DNA of 64,000 nucleotides from NCBI GenBank assembly GCA_963969395.1, contig OZ017795.1, positions 10,912,001-10,976,000 on the forward strand. The letters run 5' to 3'. The stretch comes from Pseudoscleropodium purum. Lineage: Eukaryota > Streptophyta > Bryopsida > Hypnales > Brachytheciaceae. The first letter of the stretch is position 1. Each line of letters starts with the position of its first letter. Made by a program: the position numbers and the translations under genes. The notes beneath the pieces were generated by a model, which saw only the letters and a program-made list of their open reading frames with translations, searched no databases and had not been told where the DNA came from. Positions 35,401-46,839 of this stretch are shown in pieces.

Positions 35401-36939
35401 ATAATATAAAAATATATAATAAATAATAAATATTATATATATATATATATATATAACAAATTCATACAAAAAAAAGATTTTTTGACTTACCTTAAATTTC
35501 CGCACTGAGCTATGTGAAAAATTACATCCTCAACTTAATTACTAAAACAACGCAATCAAAGCAAGTGACGTTAGAATAAGAAAATTTATATCATAGCAAA
35601 ATTGCAAAACCTCTACCATATGTCTTTTGATAGATTAAAGGATATCTACTATTAGAACAAATGCAAATCCCTCCCTTGTGGTCCAACCTATTTAAGCAAT
35701 ATATCAACTCCAATGTCCTCCACTAATTTAAGGCCAGAAATTAATTAATATCTAATTTTTAGGTGGAAGTTCTTTAACGAATGCTTTGGAAAGAGTAGAG
35801 AAATCTATTTATAGAATGAAAATGAAGGATAGTTACAAAATTATAGTCCAATAACTAAATTATTGTCTTCGAAACTAACCACTATTTAAGTTGAATTAAA
35901 CTTCACAATTATAGGTTATTTGTTGTTTTTAGTTTATTTTAGTTAAGTTCAAGACATCAAATCTATTCCTAAGTGATATAGAAAGGAAAAGGAGAAATAA
36001 GAGGTCTTACCATTGTCAAAAGAAGAGGACAACAAACCTCCTTCCATTCCAAAGGGTGCTATGATCTTGTTTTAAATCCAAATTCAACTTCATTTGAATT
36101 TTTGAATTTTTGAATCTTCAACAAGAAAGGTTAAGTGCTATCTAATTTGCAATTTGTTATATAAGGCAGATAGAAAGATATGTCTAATAAACCGAGGCCT
36201 ATAAAAAGATAAAAGACTATACACAACTTGTAGAGATGAACCTAGACCTATAGTTACTTAAATACCCACAACTTTTGCTTACAAATTTCAAATTATATAA
36301 ACTAAACTGAATTGGAAAACACAATAATAATATTTATCTCTTCCAACAAGTTTTATCTCAAAAGAAGTTGTTGACAAAAAGTTACGTTCCTCTAAAGTTT
36401 TGGCTGCTTATATGCTACAATAGTTGACCTCCTTTCATTCAACTATCAATAACTTCTACATGCATGCTTCAAATTGAGCAAATCTTGACTTTCTAAAAAG
36501 CTAACAGCAAGAAGGAGGTTTCTTCAAAGTTTCAAGTTTTAACATAAACAACTCCACTTTTTACAAATGAGAGAAGTTGCGAATAGGTATTTGAAATGCT
36601 CCTCTACTCTAACTCATGCAACTATGGTCAACTAGCTTAAGAAGGTGAGAGGAATTGAAAAGGGAAAGGAGGATTAAATGTTGATGCAAGTAAAAAGTGT
36701 ATTGTAGAAGATTTTATTTGTATAATAGAAGAATGGGATGGATGGGATGTATATGATAGAAAAAGTGATATTTGTTGTTCTACATCACTCCTCTTTATAG
36801 CTTTGCAAGTCTTCATCTTTTTCTTTTATAATTTTTTTTCTTTAAAAGTCCTTCATCTTTGACTTCAACTCTTGTTTTTTGGGTCTTCACATTAAATTCC
36901 ACCTCCTTGTCATATGTTTTTTTCACTTCTATACTGGCC

Positions 36940-37205
36940 AACAATCTCTTACACCCTAAATTGTAAGAGTTTTTTTGACTTTGACTCTTTTACTTCTTAC
37001 ATCCTACATATCTATACAATGTTCAACTACCTCTTACATCTTATATTGTAAAAGCTTTTGAACTTTGGCTCTCTAACTTCCACTCATTTTTTCCCATATA
37101 ATTATACTCATTTTTCATTTTACATTTTACATTTTACATCTTATATATTTACACAACGTTCAACTATCTCTTACATTTTATATTGTAAAAGCTTTTGGAC
37201 TAGGG
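36940..37205. repeat. Tandem repeat, three diverged units
   Basis: The phrase 'ttcaactacctcttacatct' plus 'tattgtaaaagcttttg' occurs near 37021 and 37157, about 136 bp apart. A weaker copy ('caatctcttacaccctaaat' plus 'tgtaagag') lies near 36943. Confidence 0.6.
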
Positions 37206-40090
37206 TTGACGAATTGGAACGTCCGTTCCAAATTCACATCTCTGAATCAAACGTCCGTCCGCAAGGACTTCAGTGGACACATCATCCTTCATGCTGTCGA
37301 AAGGCGGATGATGCAGATAGTGCGGTCGGGACAGATGGTCACAATGGATGGGGTGGACAGGGATTCTAACAGTTTAGGCGGTTGGTTTAGAGGTTTAAAT
37401 ATTAAATTATCAATGTTTTCACCAATTGGTTGTGGTCATTTGAACTTGGATTTTTATTTTTTTTATGTTGTAATTGTCATTGAAAGAGATGGAATTGTAC
37501 AACAAAACAATGATATGCACAAGAAAACCATTGGTATTGCAATGTATTAGTACATCATGCTCCATTTAAAAAAGAAAACACATAATCCATTTTTAATTCT
37601 TTTGTAGAATTTCACTTTGATTTTGAAATATGTCTTTTTGTCAATGTTGATTCATATATCTCCTTCATGTATATTGCATTGTGGTACTACTAATTGAATG
37701 CCTTATAGCATTCTAGAATATTTCATCATGTAATTTAACTTGAACTAGTCTTTTTAAGCTAAATTTTTACTATAGCTAATTCTGCTCATATATATTCACT
37801 AGTTGATTACCTTAGAAGGTAACGCAAAGCGTAATATTGTAGATTTTTTTGTTTCATTAGGATGGTGCATTGTCTTTACTATTCAGCCACACAAGAAAAG
37901 CCAAAAGGCTATAGCCAATTTGTCTAGAAGCAATTCAGGCAAAAAGGTTTATCCATTACAAAATTTTATTAATGTCAATTGAAAGTGTTGTGAAGTTGAT
38001 TTGGAGAAAATTACATGCTTTGAAGTGACATGAATCCCCCCGTATCCAAAGCCGATGTTGATCGTTAGATCATTGTTGAGTTGGGTCCATTTGTAGAAAT
38101 TAAGGTGCAAAAAACTCGGGCACTTTGTTTTGTCTTTAGTAGACATTAAGCTAATTGGCCCTTGCCTATTTGCCCTTCATTATTAGAAACCAATTCTTTT
38201 ATATGTCATGGACAACATGGATGTAGCTTCGGATAAATTCAGTGAGCAATTTTTAGCTTTTTCTATTTATAATTTCTTCTATTAGTCTATTAAATATCTT
38301 GCTTGTGCAGCATATTGATATTCTATTGAATATGGATGTGACAAAATTGGTTTGGAATTCAATTTTTGGGTTGATAAGTTATGCCACTAATATTTGCCAA
38401 TGCCGATGACAACTAATAGTACTAGCACCCAAAATTTGTTTTAGTAATGCATTTTAATATTTTTGAAAGGGTCTCTAGACGGTTGCCGATTGCATGTTTC
38501 AAAAATGTATCAATTGTTGGCCATTACATGAAGGACTGAACAAAAAATGCCTGGTTTGTTATCATCAAACAGCCTTACTTCACTTTACAATCATTTCATC
38601 CACTTCTTCTAAATGATTTACTACTTCAATAGAATAGTGATGATAGCTTCAAATAGTATATTGTTCTAGAACTAGCTAAGCAAGTTGTAGTATTTTTGCA
38701 CTTGAATGGTTCAAATTGCCTATCATCCATATCCCACATTGTGCATGCACATCATCAAAATCTACTAGAAGCCAGCATTTAGAATGTAGGTAACATCAAT
38801 TTTTCAGAAGGTTTTTTTGTGCAAACCTTAATTGTTTGCACTGGTGGTGATCGAGACCTTCCTCTCATCTCACTTTCAAATTGTTCAAGGTACTACATTT
38901 TGGGGATAAAGCTTCTTGAAGTAATTACTTGAAGAATATCCAATGGTAGTTATGATATATAACTACCAATGTTGATTGTTTTGAAGCATGCAAAACAATA
39001 TGTTCGAGCTAGTTGACTACCTAGTAGGCATCTATAGGACCGACAACAATAAGAACAACAATGTTATGAAAATAGCTTTGTAGTCCCAAAAACTAATGAG
39101 TTATTGTTGATATCTTATTAATCATACCAAACCATTTAATAACCCACTCTCTTCAATTTTTTTGTTTCTATCCTAGAGATAAAGATCATCTACTCTTGAC
39201 TCTTACCTCAACATGAATTATCCTCATTGTTGTATTCATGTGTACAATTTTTTTCATCTTGAGATAAAGAAGAATTATATGATTCACTTGATAATTTAGT
39301 TGGAGAAGTTGTGACCTATAGCTAGCTTTCCCTTCATTTTAGGTGACAAGATATAGTTGGGGATGTGTTTTAATACTAATACAATCTTGATGTGCCATAG
39401 CTTATGTTTTTCTATATATCATAACTAGATGAAGCATGCATTATAGGTAGTTGCGTTACAATAGTCTTTGGCTTGGAAAATCCAAATGCTTTGGATATCC
39501 GTCATTATGTTATTGACATACTTTTTGTACAAACTCATAGAAATTGGAATGTAATGTAGTACTTCTAGTTTCATACTACCCTTATCTTCATATTAGTGGC
39601 ATGTAGCTTAGATACATCCAAATCTAGAGAAATACCTATCAGTGCCTTACTTCCTATATTTAAATTCCTTGAAACAATGAACACCTCAAAATAATTAACT
39701 CACTTCAATATACTTAACATATTTTGCATTTCAAATACTTTGTGAACAATATGTTCATACATACATTCAAATTTGTTACAAAATCACACTGTCACCATTA
39801 CCAAAGCATGTGGTTATTGTCGCAGCTTAGAATTTTGATTTTCTTAGTATACACCCAAATAGGAACGGAAACTAGTCATTAGCTAACCGGATCCGATTAG
39901 GTGGGGAAGGGAAACTCAGAATTAGCACGGAACGGGAAGTAGTGGGCTTCTTGGATCTAATCCGGTCAGGAGTAACTAACGACGGAAACGGAATGTAACA
40001 CGGATTAGGTCTAGGACCGGATGATGATGATGAACCGGATTATGATGGTAAACCGGATTCATGATGACAAACCGGAAATGGTCCAGGGAC

Positions 40091-40099
40091 TATAAAAGG
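40091..40099 (+). promoter_or_regulatory. TATA box upstream of the 553-aa ORF
   Basis: TATAAAAGG, 182 bp before the ATG at 40281, in a GC-rich context. It is the natural core promoter for the ORF of the nested element. Confidence 0.6.
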
Positions 40100-40280
40100 A
40101 GGAGCTTTCACTGTTGCACCCCCTTTTAGAAACTCGACCTTGAGCGTGCGCGGTTGAGTTTTTGTCGTTTGTGCGTCTGAGCGTTTGTGTTTTGTCTGTT
40201 CTGCTTCCGGTTGAGATCGGAGAGAGGAAGTGAGGAACGGGACGTGCGGCTAGGAGAGAGTGAGGTAGATGTGAGTGGGA

Positions 40281-41939
40281 ATGCCTCAGCTACGTAGGTC
40301 GAGGCAAGCGAGTCCCTCTGGAGGCGAGGTGAAGCTCCGGAAAGTCATTCCGGTTATTCCCTCCACAGAGCCGGAAAAGGCTGAACTCATGGATGATCTC
40401 AGATCCATGGGTTGCGTAGGGTTTGCCGAGAAACCTTGGGGTTTTAGGGAGGAGAGAATGGTCAAGGAGCTCCTCGGAAAGCTGTCCAACCAGTTTGACA
40501 ACACCGTGAGGGGAGCTCCCGTCAGCTGGAACGAGGGGATGTGGAGAGCGGTTTACGGTTTCCGGGCAGGAGGTTTGGGAATGGCGAGCCGGAAGGATGA
40601 GTTTGTCCGAGGGAAGTTCAAGGGAGCCGTCAACCCGAAGGACGGATACGCGGTCGAGGATTGCTTGGACGACCGACACCGTCGGCTCCTGCAATTCCTG
40701 GTTCCGGTTCTTCACCCGAAGAAGCCGACCAGGGTGACGATCACCCTCGGCAACACCATTTTCGGTGCCCTCAGTGGTACCCGGAAAGTGGACTGGGCAC
40801 GGATCATTTCCGATCTCGTGGCCCAGCTTGTTAGTAGGGTTGGGAAGAAAAGGGCCACTCTAGTGTGCCCTTACCTCTTCCACCTCTATCGGGAGAACCA
40901 AGTCCTCACCAACATAGAGGAGAAGGCGTGGAAGACGCAGGAAGTGCTGCTGAAGTATGGGGAGTCGGAGACGGATGACGAAGCGGAATCCGATTCCGAG
41001 TCAGACCGGGAGTCCAGCGAGGAAGAGGAGGAGTTGATGCCGCCGATCAAGCGACAGAAGCTGACGCCTCCACACAAGCGCGGGACGCCTCCCGGTCAAG
41101 ACAAACCGGCCCCGGAGGAGAAACCGGAAGCCGAGAAGACCAATTCCGGGGGAGATCCGGATATGCAAGATCCATTCAACGGTCTGATCAACGTCCTCTG
41201 CAACATCAGGGCGGATTGGGAGGTGAAGCACAGGACGCTTGCGGCAATCGGCAAGTTGGTGGGTGCTGCACCGGACAGCAACTTGGCGGAACAAGTGGCG
41301 CAATGCATCACGAATCCGGAAGAGACCCGGAAGCAGGAAGCCGAGATCCGCCGGTTGCAGGAGGAGGTAGATAGACTGAAGGCAACACTTTTCGCCTATC
41401 AGGAAGACGTGACGGCCGCTCGGGAGATGGCGGAGGAGACTCGGAAGGTGGCCGAGCAGATCAAGGCGGTCCTGGGAGAGACCGGAACGGCAGCGGCCAA
41501 GGCGAAGCTCTTCGACGAGAAGATCCACGAAGAGAAGAAACTATCCGGTTCCCGGATGGTCCGGATTCTCGCGGACTTCGCCGAGCAGGTGGAGACGGCA
41601 ATGGTGGAGGGGCGGAAGGCTGCGGACCGGATCGAGGAGAGCAGCCGGAAGCTGACGGGAGCGACGTGCGACAAAGGTATTCACCTTTCGGACATCTCTC
41701 TACCGGACCTCTTTCCGGAAGCAACTATGGCAAAGGACAGGAAGGATTGGACTCCTGAGTCCAAGAAGTCTGCACGGACTGGGACTCCGGGCTCGAGACC
41801 GGATATTACCATCGACTTGGAGTCTCCACCCGGACCGAATCCTGAGGAGGGGGAACGGGTCCGGAATTTGAGCGAAGTCTTCGAGGAGCTAGTCCCGGAG
41901 GTCGGAAGCCCGACGATAGGATCTAGAGTTGTAGGGTAG
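40281..41939 (+). CDS. Unknown protein of the nested TG...CA element (possible Gag-like)
   Basis: Intact ORF of 553 aa from ATG 40281 (the upstream in-frame GTG at 40275 is not needed). Residues 1-215 look globular (PVSWNEGMWRAVYGFRAGGL; RLLQFLVPVLHPKKPTRVTI). About 230-265 is strongly acidic (ESETDDEAESDSESDRESSE), followed by a basic PPIKRQKLTPP patch that could be a nuclear signal. About 350-465 is predicted coiled coil rich in E/K/R (EIRRLQEEVDRLKATL). The tail is Pro-rich. No protease, reverse transcriptase, integrase or CCHC knuckle is visible. Size and layout suit a structural Gag-like or DNA-binding accessory protein, but this is inference. It lacks stops and has high GC, unlike the decayed genes around it, so it may still be expressed from the TATA box at 40091. 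Confidence 0.65.
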   Translation: MPQLRRSRQASPSGGEVKLRKVIPVIPSTEPEKAELMDDLRSMGCVGFAEKPWGFREERMVKELLGKLSNQFDNTVRGAPVSWNEGMWRAVYGFRAGGLGMASRKDEFVRGKFKGAVNPKDGYAVEDCLDDRHRRLLQFLVPVLHPKKPTRVTITLGNTIFGALSGTRKVDWARIISDLVAQLVSRVGKKRATLVCPYLFHLYRENQVLTNIEEKAWKTQEVLLKYGESETDDEAESDSESDRESSEEEEELMPPIKRQKLTPPHKRGTPPGQDKPAPEEKPEAEKTNSGGDPDMQDPFNGLINVLCNIRADWEVKHRTLAAIGKLVGAAPDSNLAEQVAQCITNPEETRKQEAEIRRLQEEVDRLKATLFAYQEDVTAAREMAEETRKVAEQIKAVLGETGTAAAKAKLFDEKIHEEKKLSGSRMVRILADFAEQVETAMVEGRKAADRIEESSRKLTGATCDKGIHLSDISLPDLFPEATMAKDRKDWTPESKKSARTGTPGSRPDITIDLESPPGPNPEEGERVRNLSEVFEELVPEVGSPTIGSRVVG

Positions 41940-42090
41940 ATAGGATTTTAATTTCAGTTAGGAGTAGGAGCGGATCCGGATCCGGATCCGGCTCAATAGT
42001 ATTAGGTTAGACCGGAAGTTAGATTTAGGTGGCGGCGGACCCCCACGGGTTTTCCGCTCCTTTTTGTGCTTTTAGGGTTTTGACCCTTTG

Positions 42091-42099
42091 TATATAAAT
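42091..42099 (+). promoter_or_regulatory. Second TATA box within the nested element
   Basis: TATATAAAT in the 1.2-kb non-coding 3' part of the element. If the element is a long LTR this would be the LTR promoter driving the lost internal genes. Confidence 0.4.
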
Positions 42100-43127
42100 C
42101 GGTTCCTGAGATGGGAATTGGGAGTTGTTCATTTTGCAAACTTCTTGTACCTTTCCATTCTCTTCGTTGTGTATCTCTCTCCAGCGCGACAGGATTGTAT
42201 GATGTGGAGTTAGGATAGTACGAGTTAGTTTGTAAGTGATTTCTCCCCTTGGTGTTTATTTTCCGATCCTAGGTGCATGTGAGTAGGTACCGAAGAGTTG
42301 GGAGTGAACTTAGTTCCTCAGCACGTCTAGAGTTTGAGATTCCGGGTGAGAAAGCCGTTGTTAGGCTAGGCGGGTAGGGAGGGATTCCTTAGCTGCGCTA
42401 GAACTCCCGGGTGGGAAATCCGGTCGAGTGTCCGATCTCCTGTGAGGTCTCACCACCTGTATGGGTAACGGAAGAACTTTAGTTGATGTTGGAACGGACG
42501 GGTGCACTTGTAACCACCTGTCTTCGCACGGATCGGAAGTAGCATCAAGGTCGTTGTAGTACGAGAGGGTCGAGTGTGGGGTCTTTGTGTGACCTACGAC
42601 CCGGATTGCTATCTGGGTTGTTGTGAAGGACCAAACCGGATCCGGATTAGCTTAGGAGTTTAGAAGGTAGGACAGTGGGTCTTCAGCCACTATAAGTCAC
42701 GGAAGGAGTGGTGGGCCTACCACTCTCAAAATTAAGCGGCGACCCCTCTGATGGTGAAACAGAGGCAAAACCAAACCGGATAGGATTACGGGTACAGGAT
42801 GACCATCCCGACCGGATTGGTCAGGACAGATTTCCAGGATCGGAAGTTGTGAGATCCTGGGATTTCGGTATTTGTACGAACCGGATAGTTAGTAGGACCG
42901 GAAGCACGGAGAAATCCGGTCTATAGTTATCCGGTGTGGTGGTATTTCTGGTTCTAGATCTAGGACCGGAAAGTAAGATTGGGATACTGACTGAGCTTAA
43001 CTGCTTAATAGAGCTAGATACTTCACAGGATCTCGTGGGTTCGATCTTTAGAGTCACTTAGTTATACTCTAGAGCGATTTTTGTGAGTATAATGGGGAAT
43101 TGACCTGCCCTGTGCTGCGACAGTTAT

Positions 43128-44283
43128 GGTCTCTCTACATACTAAATACATTTTAGATTGGATGGACATAAAGAAGCCATTATATAGTACTCCCTCAGTC
43201 TCATAATGATCTTCTTGTTGGTCTTCATTTTTTGTCCCCAAATGATCTTCATGTTGCACTTTGTGACTTGTAAATTAGTCAAATTTTACTCTTGGTTGCT
43301 ATTGGAGACCAATAGTTCAACTCTCAATAGTAGTTCCTCCTTCAACTATGAAATCACCAATCAAAAGACAAATTAAATGATTAAAGGGGTTAATCAACAT
43401 TACTCATTCTTATTTTTTGTATTTCTTTGAATATTGTTTGATTGAAGGAAATGAAGCTTTGGAAAGTAGAATAGAAGTCCATGCATGGTCTTAGATTCAT
43501 ACTAAATACCTACTAAACAATCACTTTATACTCCGCAATTAACTACCCATTGACGCTCCTTGAAAATGCTCAAAAAAAAATCCTCTTTTCAATACTCTTT
43601 AACTGCATTTTAAAAAAAGCTTCAAAACTCACAATTTTGAGGAAGCAAGGAGAACCCTAAACCTATTTATAGCCCAAAATGGATCTTTAAAATGTTATTC
43701 CTAGCCTTAATTTAAAACATTTTGTCCAATAAGATCATTTTGGGACAAAGGTAGTAATAATTAAAAAAAGAGTAATAGGATGACAACATTGATGATGCCT
43801 TCAATAAAACACCTCTAGAAAACCAAAGCTTGGAATAAATATTACAGAGAACCATTATGTTTACGAAAGCTCTCCCAATCCTCTGTTTGTCACTACTGTC
43901 CCATCACTGGTCTACATTGTCCATTTGTCATTTGTCTACTATTCGTCCACGTTGTTCGTCTGCCATTTGTTGTTCCCCTAAGCCTAAAGAAGCTCAACCT
44001 TCATCCTCATTCGCCATTTCATCTATGCCCGTCCTTGTTTGACCTGACCCACTCATTGTCACCCGTGGCCACAGAACACAGGTAACAGGATGTTCCCTGA
44101 GTTCGCACGGGTTTGTTCCGTACAGGCGAACCTTACCCGCATCAAATTCCCTGCATGGCCCAAATGTGCAAGGGCAAATGGTACATCAGACAACCCCTGT
44201 GATGTGCAATTCCATCAACAGTGACTTTGGATCCTTCGACCATGATTTCCAAATATTAACTGCGCATTTGGTGGATTTGGTGT
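43128..44283. other. Right interior of the giant element, no supported gene
   Basis: AT-rich to about 43850, then GC-richer toward the right terminal repeat. The small plus-strand ORF at 43857-44042 shows no domain. Confidence 0.4.
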
Positions 44284-44325
44284 TTTCTGAGAGTGTAACT
44301 CCCCATGTTCAAAAAGTATTCCATA
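44284..44325 (-). repeat. Right terminal inverted repeat of the giant element
   Basis: On the minus strand begins TATGGAATACTTTTTGAACA; mirror image of 27728-27769. CAGGGG follows at 44326-44331. Confidence 0.85.
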
Positions 44326-46500
44326 CAGGGGAAGTGATGCAGGATGAATGGTAGCCGAGGGAACGAAGTCACTTCCAAAGTTCGTCATGGCAAAACGAAT
44401 GACATTCCAAAGCTTGTTACACCACTGGTGGTATCCAACTACCCGCAGAATGTCAAAGTTGGTGTTCACTGCCAGAGGATCCACCCGAACACAACATACG
44501 AACTTCAGTCAAACAGTTAAAGGAAAGAGCCATCTTCTTAAAAAATACATCCACTGTAGCTAGGCTGTAATAAAAAAATCACTCACTACAAACCGGACTC
44601 CCCAACCCCAAGTTCACATGTAAATAAGTTCCATAGTAGTAAATAAAAGAGTCACAAGATACGAGGGACAGAAAGTAGGGGAAAGAGTGCTACACCTGAG
44701 CAGTGTAGGCCACCAGTGCAAAGCGAAGGACATCAGCTCCACACTTGGCGATGCCATTCAGAAAATCAGCTTTCTGCCCAGCCTTTGCCTTCTCCACTTC
44801 ATGAGCATCAAGATTGCCTTGGTCAAGCCGCTTATGCAAATCTTCCAAAGAGATGCCATTGATGACTTCAAGAGGATCAATCACATTCCCGAGAGACTTT
44901 GACATCTTCCTGCCATGGGCATCCCTAAGCAAGAAGACCTGGGCAAAAAAAGGACAGAGTAACAGCATTACATTTGATCCAAAATCAATAACACAAGTGC
45001 ACTACACAAAAATACATGTGGAATGTTACAATAGACTTGACCCTGCGATTGCAGAGGTGATATACCTGCTTAAAGGGGCTGACACCCATGAGCTTGAGGC
45101 CCAACATCACTATGCGAGCAACCACCCAAAACAGAATGTCATGCCCTGTTTCAAGGACAGATGTAGGATAGAAGGCCTTCATATCTGGGGAATCCTCAGG
45201 GCAACCCAGGACAGAAAAGGGAAACAGACCCTATGAAAACCACGTATCTAGAACATCAGGATCCTGCTCCAATGTGAACTTCTTCCCTGGAAACTTCACT
45301 GTGGCAATGCTTTCAGCTTCCGTTTTGTCCTGTGCTACAATCCAATGATCCAGGAAAGCTCCCATCTTGGTCTGAGCATCCTCCTCCACAGTTGCATACC
45401 ATGCAGACACAAGATGTCCCCACTAGAGCTGCCGAGAAAGACACTAATCCCTGATATTCTCAAGCCATCTGTGCAAAACACAAAACTTCAGAATATATAT
45501 GTGGTCTACTAGCATGGGCAACAAACACTCCATATCCCGCTGCAACAGCCCTGGGCTATTACATATGAAAACTTAATCATGTGATGGAGTAACAAAATGA
45601 ATCTGCAGAAAAATTCTGAAACAAGTTTGCACTTGAGGATGTGGTACCATTATTGCTCACATTTAGCCCATAAAACAGGTTCCCTCCATCTCAGAAGCAG
45701 GGCTTATTTTTTTTGGACTAGTGTCCCCCTCGCTGGCTTCATTGCAGAGGCGAGTTTTTGGAGGGATGAAGCCAGATAGGTCAGATTTCTGAAATTCTGG
45801 CAAAATTTTGCCAAAAATAAAAGCCCTGCTCAGAAGTATAAACGCTAGTTTGAGAGTGGAACTACGAGCTGGAAAAATACATAGAAAGACAGTGACCGGA
45901 ACCATGTGTCTTCAAACTGATTTGGGATAATCTCCAATCAACCATCATGTACAGCATCACATCCTTCCTTTGCCATATCCCTGCAGTTCACAAACCTACT
46001 AAGGACAGAATATATTAAGAAAATAATATTTCACTTAAAACCAAACTTATATGGAAACTCTCACATTTCCAACCCAAGTCAAAGAGAGCATATTTATATT
46101 TTGCAGTTCTGAAAGATTCCACTATGACAAGTCCACCTAAACAGAGGACAGGCAACTTTGAAGTGAAAGTACCACTGGGGTTTTATCATGGGCTCAATCA
46201 TGTCATTGCTCCTTGAGCATATTCCCAGCCTCATAGCATTATCAGCCATGCCACTAAAGAGACCCTGTCAACCAATCGATGAAAAACAACATAAAATGCA
46301 GACATTCTTGATCTCTAAATGCATCTTGACTGCATGCACGACTAAAAATGACCAAGTCTTGTAAACATGGAAAATTTCCTACATTTAGTTCTCCAACATA
46401 GGAAAATTTCTAACATACCCTGGCCTCCAGGTCTTTTACAACAGACACTCGAGCATCAAAGCATTTCGTGCCAGCATAGGGCTTGCCACCATTACTGTTG
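44326..46500 (-). pseudogene. Valyl-tRNA synthetase pseudogene, upstream part
   Basis: Minus-strand exon-like blocks in ValRS order: NSNGGKPYAGTKCFDARVSV (about 46490), [20 protein letters not shown] (about 46260), DMAKEGCDAVHDG (about 45980), RWLENIRD*CLSRQL*WGH (about 45450), [18 protein letters not shown] (about 45180), [20 protein letters not shown] with the class I KMSKS loop (about 44900), and ILRVVGYHQWCNKLWN (about 44440). ValRS charges tRNA-Val with valine; cytosolic plant ValRS is over 1000 aa. The first third with HIGH and the C-terminal end are absent, so this is a fragment with introns kept, copied at the DNA level. Stops: two Trp codons became TAG in the catalytic block, plus a TGA in the VHDG exon and a TAG at TWFS. 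It continues at 27727-27370 beyond the giant element. Confidence 0.9.
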
Positions 46501-46839
46501 AAACCAATATAACAAAAAATTTAGAATATTTTTAGGAAATTCAAAAATCTTTTGGATTTAAGGAGGGTTCTCTTGGAATTTTTTTAGAATTTTTTGGAAT
46601 CTTCTGAAAATCTATTAGAATTTGTAAAATCCTTGGGAAATCTTTGGAAATCTTTTGGATTCTTCTTCAATTTTTTCAAAATCATTTAGATTCTTTTATA
46701 GCATATAAATTTAGAGGTTGAATTTTAATTGATTTTTTAACAAATATAATTTGATTTTAAAAATTTTTAAAATCATAAATTTTAAAATCTTAGTGTAAAG
46801 TGTCACTATACACCATAAAATGGTAGTAACTGCTAGTCA
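46501..46839. other. AT-rich spacer with low-complexity 'ttggaatctt' phrases
   Basis: Loosely repeated short phrases (ggaaatcttttgga, ttggaatcttctg) with no regular unit and no ORF. It marks the edge of the ValRS fragment. Confidence 0.4.

Larger units (their letters stand above)
34801..39812. other. AT-rich interior of the giant element, no supported gene
   Basis: Very AT-rich, with a T run at about 34800, TA microsatellite at about 35425-35454 and two tandem-repeat blocks annotated separately. A short GC-rich patch at 37205-37370 is open on the plus strand (VRSKFTSLNQTSVRKDFSG) but resembles no family I know. Confidence 0.45.
39818..43122 (+). mobile_element. Nested 3.3-kb TG...CA element with 5-bp duplication (solo-LTR-like or gag-only retroelement)
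   Basis: Begins TGTCGCAGC and ends with the exact inverse GCTGCGACA. GTTAT is found directly outside both ends (39813-39817 and 43123-43127). TG...CA termini with a 5-bp duplication are the mark of LTR-retrotransposon integration. No second internal copy of the termini is seen, so either the whole 3305 bp is one long LTR left as a solo copy, or it is another element class. The body is GC- and CpG-rich, full of CCGGA motifs, unlike the AT-rich surroundings, which suggests a recent insertion. It has two TATA boxes (40091, 42091) and one long intact ORF. Confidence 0.7.
27728..44325. mobile_element. Giant TIR transposon, 16.6 kb, inserted in the ValRS pseudogene
   Basis: Both ends carry the inverted sequence TATGGAATACTTTTTG(C/A)ACATGGGGAGTTAC followed by a CTCAGAAA block, about 39 of 42 positions alike. 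Patchy similarity continues inward for perhaps 150 bp. CAGGGG is present directly outside both ends (27722-27727 and 44326-44331), a 6-bp duplication. Dropping the element and one CAGGGG restores the ValRS frame exactly at HPASLP-LSCQWIL. About 13.3 kb remain after subtracting the nested 3.3-kb element. The interior holds a TET/JBP-like relic and other minus-strand coding remnants. Superfamily not assigned: Polinton/Maverick elements share the size and 6-bp duplication, but no polymerase, integrase or capsid gene is seen. Confidence 0.8.

Noticed and set aside
40290..41724. Several minus-strand ORFs over the 553-aa ORF
   Set aside because: They are antisense frames opened by high GC; rich in Ser/Arg/Leu with no domain.
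27728..44325. Assigning the giant element to Polinton/Maverick
   Set aside because: Only size and the 6-bp duplication agree. No DNA polymerase B, retroviral-type integrase, ATPase or capsid frame is visible.
44326..46500. The two ValRS parts as independent captures
   Set aside because: They meet at the same codon, share strand, and are joined by a 6-bp duplication, so one insertion explains both.
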